Of a DNA stretch of 64,000 nucleotides, positions 62,395 through 64,000 are shown in pieces (position 1 is the stretch's first letter; each line of letters begins with the position of its first letter). The position numbers and the translations under genes were made by a program. This DNA comes from Candidatus Krumholzibacteriota bacterium (GTDB lineage Bacteria; Krumholzibacteriota; Krumholzibacteriia; Krumholzibacteriales; Krumholzibacteriaceae): assembly GCA_016931295.1 (NCBI GenBank), contig JAFGEZ010000001.1, forward strand, positions 186,001 through 250,000, in the 5' to 3' direction. Below the pieces are notes generated by a model that did not search any database, was not told the DNA's origin, and saw only the letters and a program-made list of their open reading frames with translations.

Positions 62395-63839
62395 CGAAGA
62401 CGATCTTCGAGATCGGCCTGAACGGCCGGAGCGGCGACTACGTCCCGGCGAGCGACGTGCCCGCGGAAGGACTCGACCTGCCGATCGAGCGTACCGGCCC
62501 GATCGGCCTGCCGTCGGTGGGCGAGCAGGACCTGGTCCGGCACTACGTCGAGCTGGCGGCGAAGAACTATCACATCGACAAGGGGATGTATCCGCTCGGT
62601 TCCTGCACGATGAAATACAATCCCCTGATGAACGAGGAGGTGGCGGGGCTCGAGGGCTTCACCGGGCTTCATCCGGCGCAGGACGCCGGCGACGTCCAGG
62701 GGGCGCTTCGTCTCATGCACGAGCTCGAGCGCGACCTCTGCGAGATCACCGGCATGAGCGCCTTCACGCTCCAGCCGGTCGCGGGCGCGCACGGCGAGCT
62801 CACCGGCATGATGATCGCGCGCGACTGGTTCCGCGACCGCGGCGAGACCGACCGGCGGACGGTGATCGTCCCCGATTCGGCGCACGGGACCAACCCGGCG
62901 AGCGTCGTCTCCTGCGGATTCGTCCCGAAGGTGCTCGCCTCCGACGAGCGCGGGATGGTGGAGCCGGCGGCCCTTCGCGGGGCGGTCGGCGACGACACGG
63001 CGGTTCTCATGCTCACCTTGCCGAACACCCTCGGCATCTTCGAGCGGGACATCGCCGCGATCGTCGGGATCGTCCACGACGCGGGCGGGCTCGTCTACAT
63101 GGACGGGGCGAACATGAACGCCCTCCTCGGCATCGTTCAACCCGGCGCGATCGGGATCGACATCATGCATCTCAACCTCCACAAGACCTTCTCGACGCCG
63201 CACGGCGGGGGCGGTCCCGGATCGGGGCCGGTCGGGGTGCGCGGGCACCTGGCCGATTTCCTCCCCGTTCCGCGCGTCGTGGAGGAGAAGGGACGCTTCC
63301 GGCTCTCCGGCGAGTCGAGCAAGACGATCGGGTGCGTCCACCGCTGGAACGGCAATTTCAACGTTCTCGTCAAGGCCTGGGCCTACATCCGCCGCCTCGG
63401 CGGGCGGGGGCTGCGGGAAGCGTCGGAGAACGCGATCATCAACGCGAACTACCTGATGAAGCTCGTCTCAAGGCACTACCGGGTCACGTACCCCGGGCCC
63501 TGCATGCACGAGTTCGTCGCATCGGGCGCCGGCCTGAAGCCGCACGGCGTGAAGACGCTCGACGTGGCCAAGCGGCTGCTCGACTACGGCCTGCACGCGC
63601 CGACCGTCTACTTCCCGTTGATCGTCGAGGAGGCCCTGATGATCGAGCCGGTCGAGACGGAGAAGAGGGAGGCGCTCGACGGATTCGCCGCCGCGATGGA
63701 AGCGATCGCGCGCGAGGCGGCGGAAAATCCCGACCTGCTGCACGACGCCCCGGTGACGACGCCGGTGCGCCGGCTCGACGAGGCGGGGGCGGCCCGCAAC
63801 CCGGACCTCTGCTGGTCCGGCGAATGCGCCGGCGACTGA
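62391..63839 (+). CDS. gcvPB: Glycine dehydrogenase (decarboxylating) subunit 2
   Basis: A 482-residue PLP-bearing beta subunit of the P protein. The cofactor lysine is K265 in MHLNLHKTFSTPHGGGGPGS. Other blocks are MYPLGSCTMKYNPLMNE near the N-terminus, PVAGAHGELTGMMIA, PDSAHGTNPAS and GPCMHEFVASG. Length is typical for the split form. After its stop a perfect 9-bp hairpin is followed by the lipoate ligase gene, probably still in the operon. Confidence 0.96.
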   Translation: MTKTIFEIGLNGRSGDYVPASDVPAEGLDLPIERTGPIGLPSVGEQDLVRHYVELAAKNYHIDKGMYPLGSCTMKYNPLMNEEVAGLEGFTGLHPAQDAGDVQGALRLMHELERDLCEITGMSAFTLQPVAGAHGELTGMMIARDWFRDRGETDRRTVIVPDSAHGTNPASVVSCGFVPKVLASDERGMVEPAALRGAVGDDTAVLMLTLPNTLGIFERDIAAIVGIVHDAGGLVYMDGANMNALLGIVQPGAIGIDIMHLNLHKTFSTPHGGGGPGSGPVGVRGHLADFLPVPRVVEEKGRFRLSGESSKTIGCVHRWNGNFNVLVKAWAYIRRLGGRGLREASENAIINANYLMKLVSRHYRVTYPGPCMHEFVASGAGLKPHGVKTLDVAKRLLDYGLHAPTVYFPLIVEEALMIEPVETEKREALDGFAAAMEAIAREAAENPDLLHDAPVTTPVRRLDEAGAARNPDLCWSGECAGD

Positions 63840-63850
63840 CCCCCGAACGG

Positions 63851-63875
63851 CCGCGCCGCCGGGCACGCGGCGCGG
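63851..63875 (+). other. Hairpin between gcvPB and the lipoate ligase gene
   Basis: A perfect 9-bp GC-only stem (CCGCGCCGC/GCGGCGCGG) has a 7-base loop and no T-run. It may modulate read-through or protect the upstream mRNA end. Confidence 0.35.
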
Positions 63876-63894
63876 CGACGGGATACGGTGCCGC

Positions 63895-64000
63895 ATGAAC
63901 CGCTGGATTCTGCTCGACGACGACGCCCTTCCCGGCGCCGAGAACATGGCGCGTGACGAGTATCTGCTCTCCCGCGCGGAATCGGGAGGCGGAGCGCCAG
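63895..64000 (+). CDS. Lipoate-protein ligase A family, N-terminal part (partial)
   Basis: Only the first 35 codons lie in the window. The start MNRWILLDDDALPGAENMARDEYLLSRA (in two pieces: RWILLDDDALPGAENMARDE and the following YLLSRA) matches the beginning of LplA/LipM-type ligases, where a W-R/I-L-x-D-x-G-x-x-x-x-x-x-N-M-A-x-D-E-x-L pattern is typical. It would attach lipoate or octanoate to GcvH, whose gene lies just upstream. Ligase and octanoyltransferase members of the family cannot be separated from this fragment. Confidence 0.75.
   Translation, partial: MNRWILLDDDALPGAENMARDEYLLSRAESGGGAP

Overview
The window is a high-GC chromosomal segment from a Gram-negative bacterium. It encodes LptF/LptG-type lipopolysaccharide-export permeases, a SprA-like outer-membrane protein, two GWxTD-domain proteins, secreted proteins with FlgD/Ig-like C-terminal domains, and long-form HPF next to HPr kinase. 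This combination points to the FCB superphylum, most likely a candidate phylum such as Krumholzibacteriota or Eisenbacteria. The placement is inferred from gene content, not from phylogeny. Genes are dense, many joined by 4-bp ATGA/GTGA overlaps, and GTG/TTG starts are common. No rRNA, tRNA, CRISPR array or insertion sequence was seen.

Layout. 1-10.5 kb (+): end of lipA, hpf, hprK, then a mannose-family phosphotransferase operon (EIIA, EIIB, a GH57 glucanotransferase, EIIC, EIID, HPr, Enzyme I), followed by a bifunctional phosphoglucose/phosphomannose isomerase and a sugar-phosphate nucleotidyltransferase. Together these could take a sugar from uptake through phosphorylation to NDP-sugar. 10.6-13.0 kb (+): metK and ahcY of the methyl cycle, closed by a strong intrinsic terminator. 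13.1-19.0 kb (-): lptF, lptG and two paralogous GWxTD secreted proteins. 19.0-26.7 kb (+), divergent from these: SprA-like translocon and an M28/glutaminyl-cyclase-like lipoprotein.

26.8-39.1 kb (+) is the conserved translation and RNA block: rimP, nusA, infB, ylxP, rbfA, a DHH phosphoesterase, truB, ribF, rpsO, pnp, an M16 protease and dut. A membrane-anchored polysaccharide deacetylase follows and ends tail-to-tail, overlapping, with a minus-strand pair: a TPR/zinc-ribbon membrane protein and a DUF4388-TM-pseudopilin-like protein. asnS follows on the plus strand.

44.6-56.6 kb (+) is the accessory region. It holds a 1,831-residue protein with propeller-like, beta-helix, cohesin-like, dockerin-like and FlgD-like parts, two smaller cohesin-like secreted proteins, an orphan secreted protein with a structured leader, and a large TPR protein. 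Two of these share a C-terminal motif, E-x-[ST]-W-G-x-I-K, that looks like a sorting tag. The window closes with uvrA, a complete glycine cleavage operon (gcvT, gcvH, gcvPA, gcvPB) and the start of a lipoate-protein ligase.

Near-consensus sigma70-type promoters (TTGACA/TTGACC with TAGAAT, TATACT or similar, 16-18 bp apart) can be read before nusA, rpsO, asnS, the 1,831-residue protein, the orphan protein and the TPR protein.
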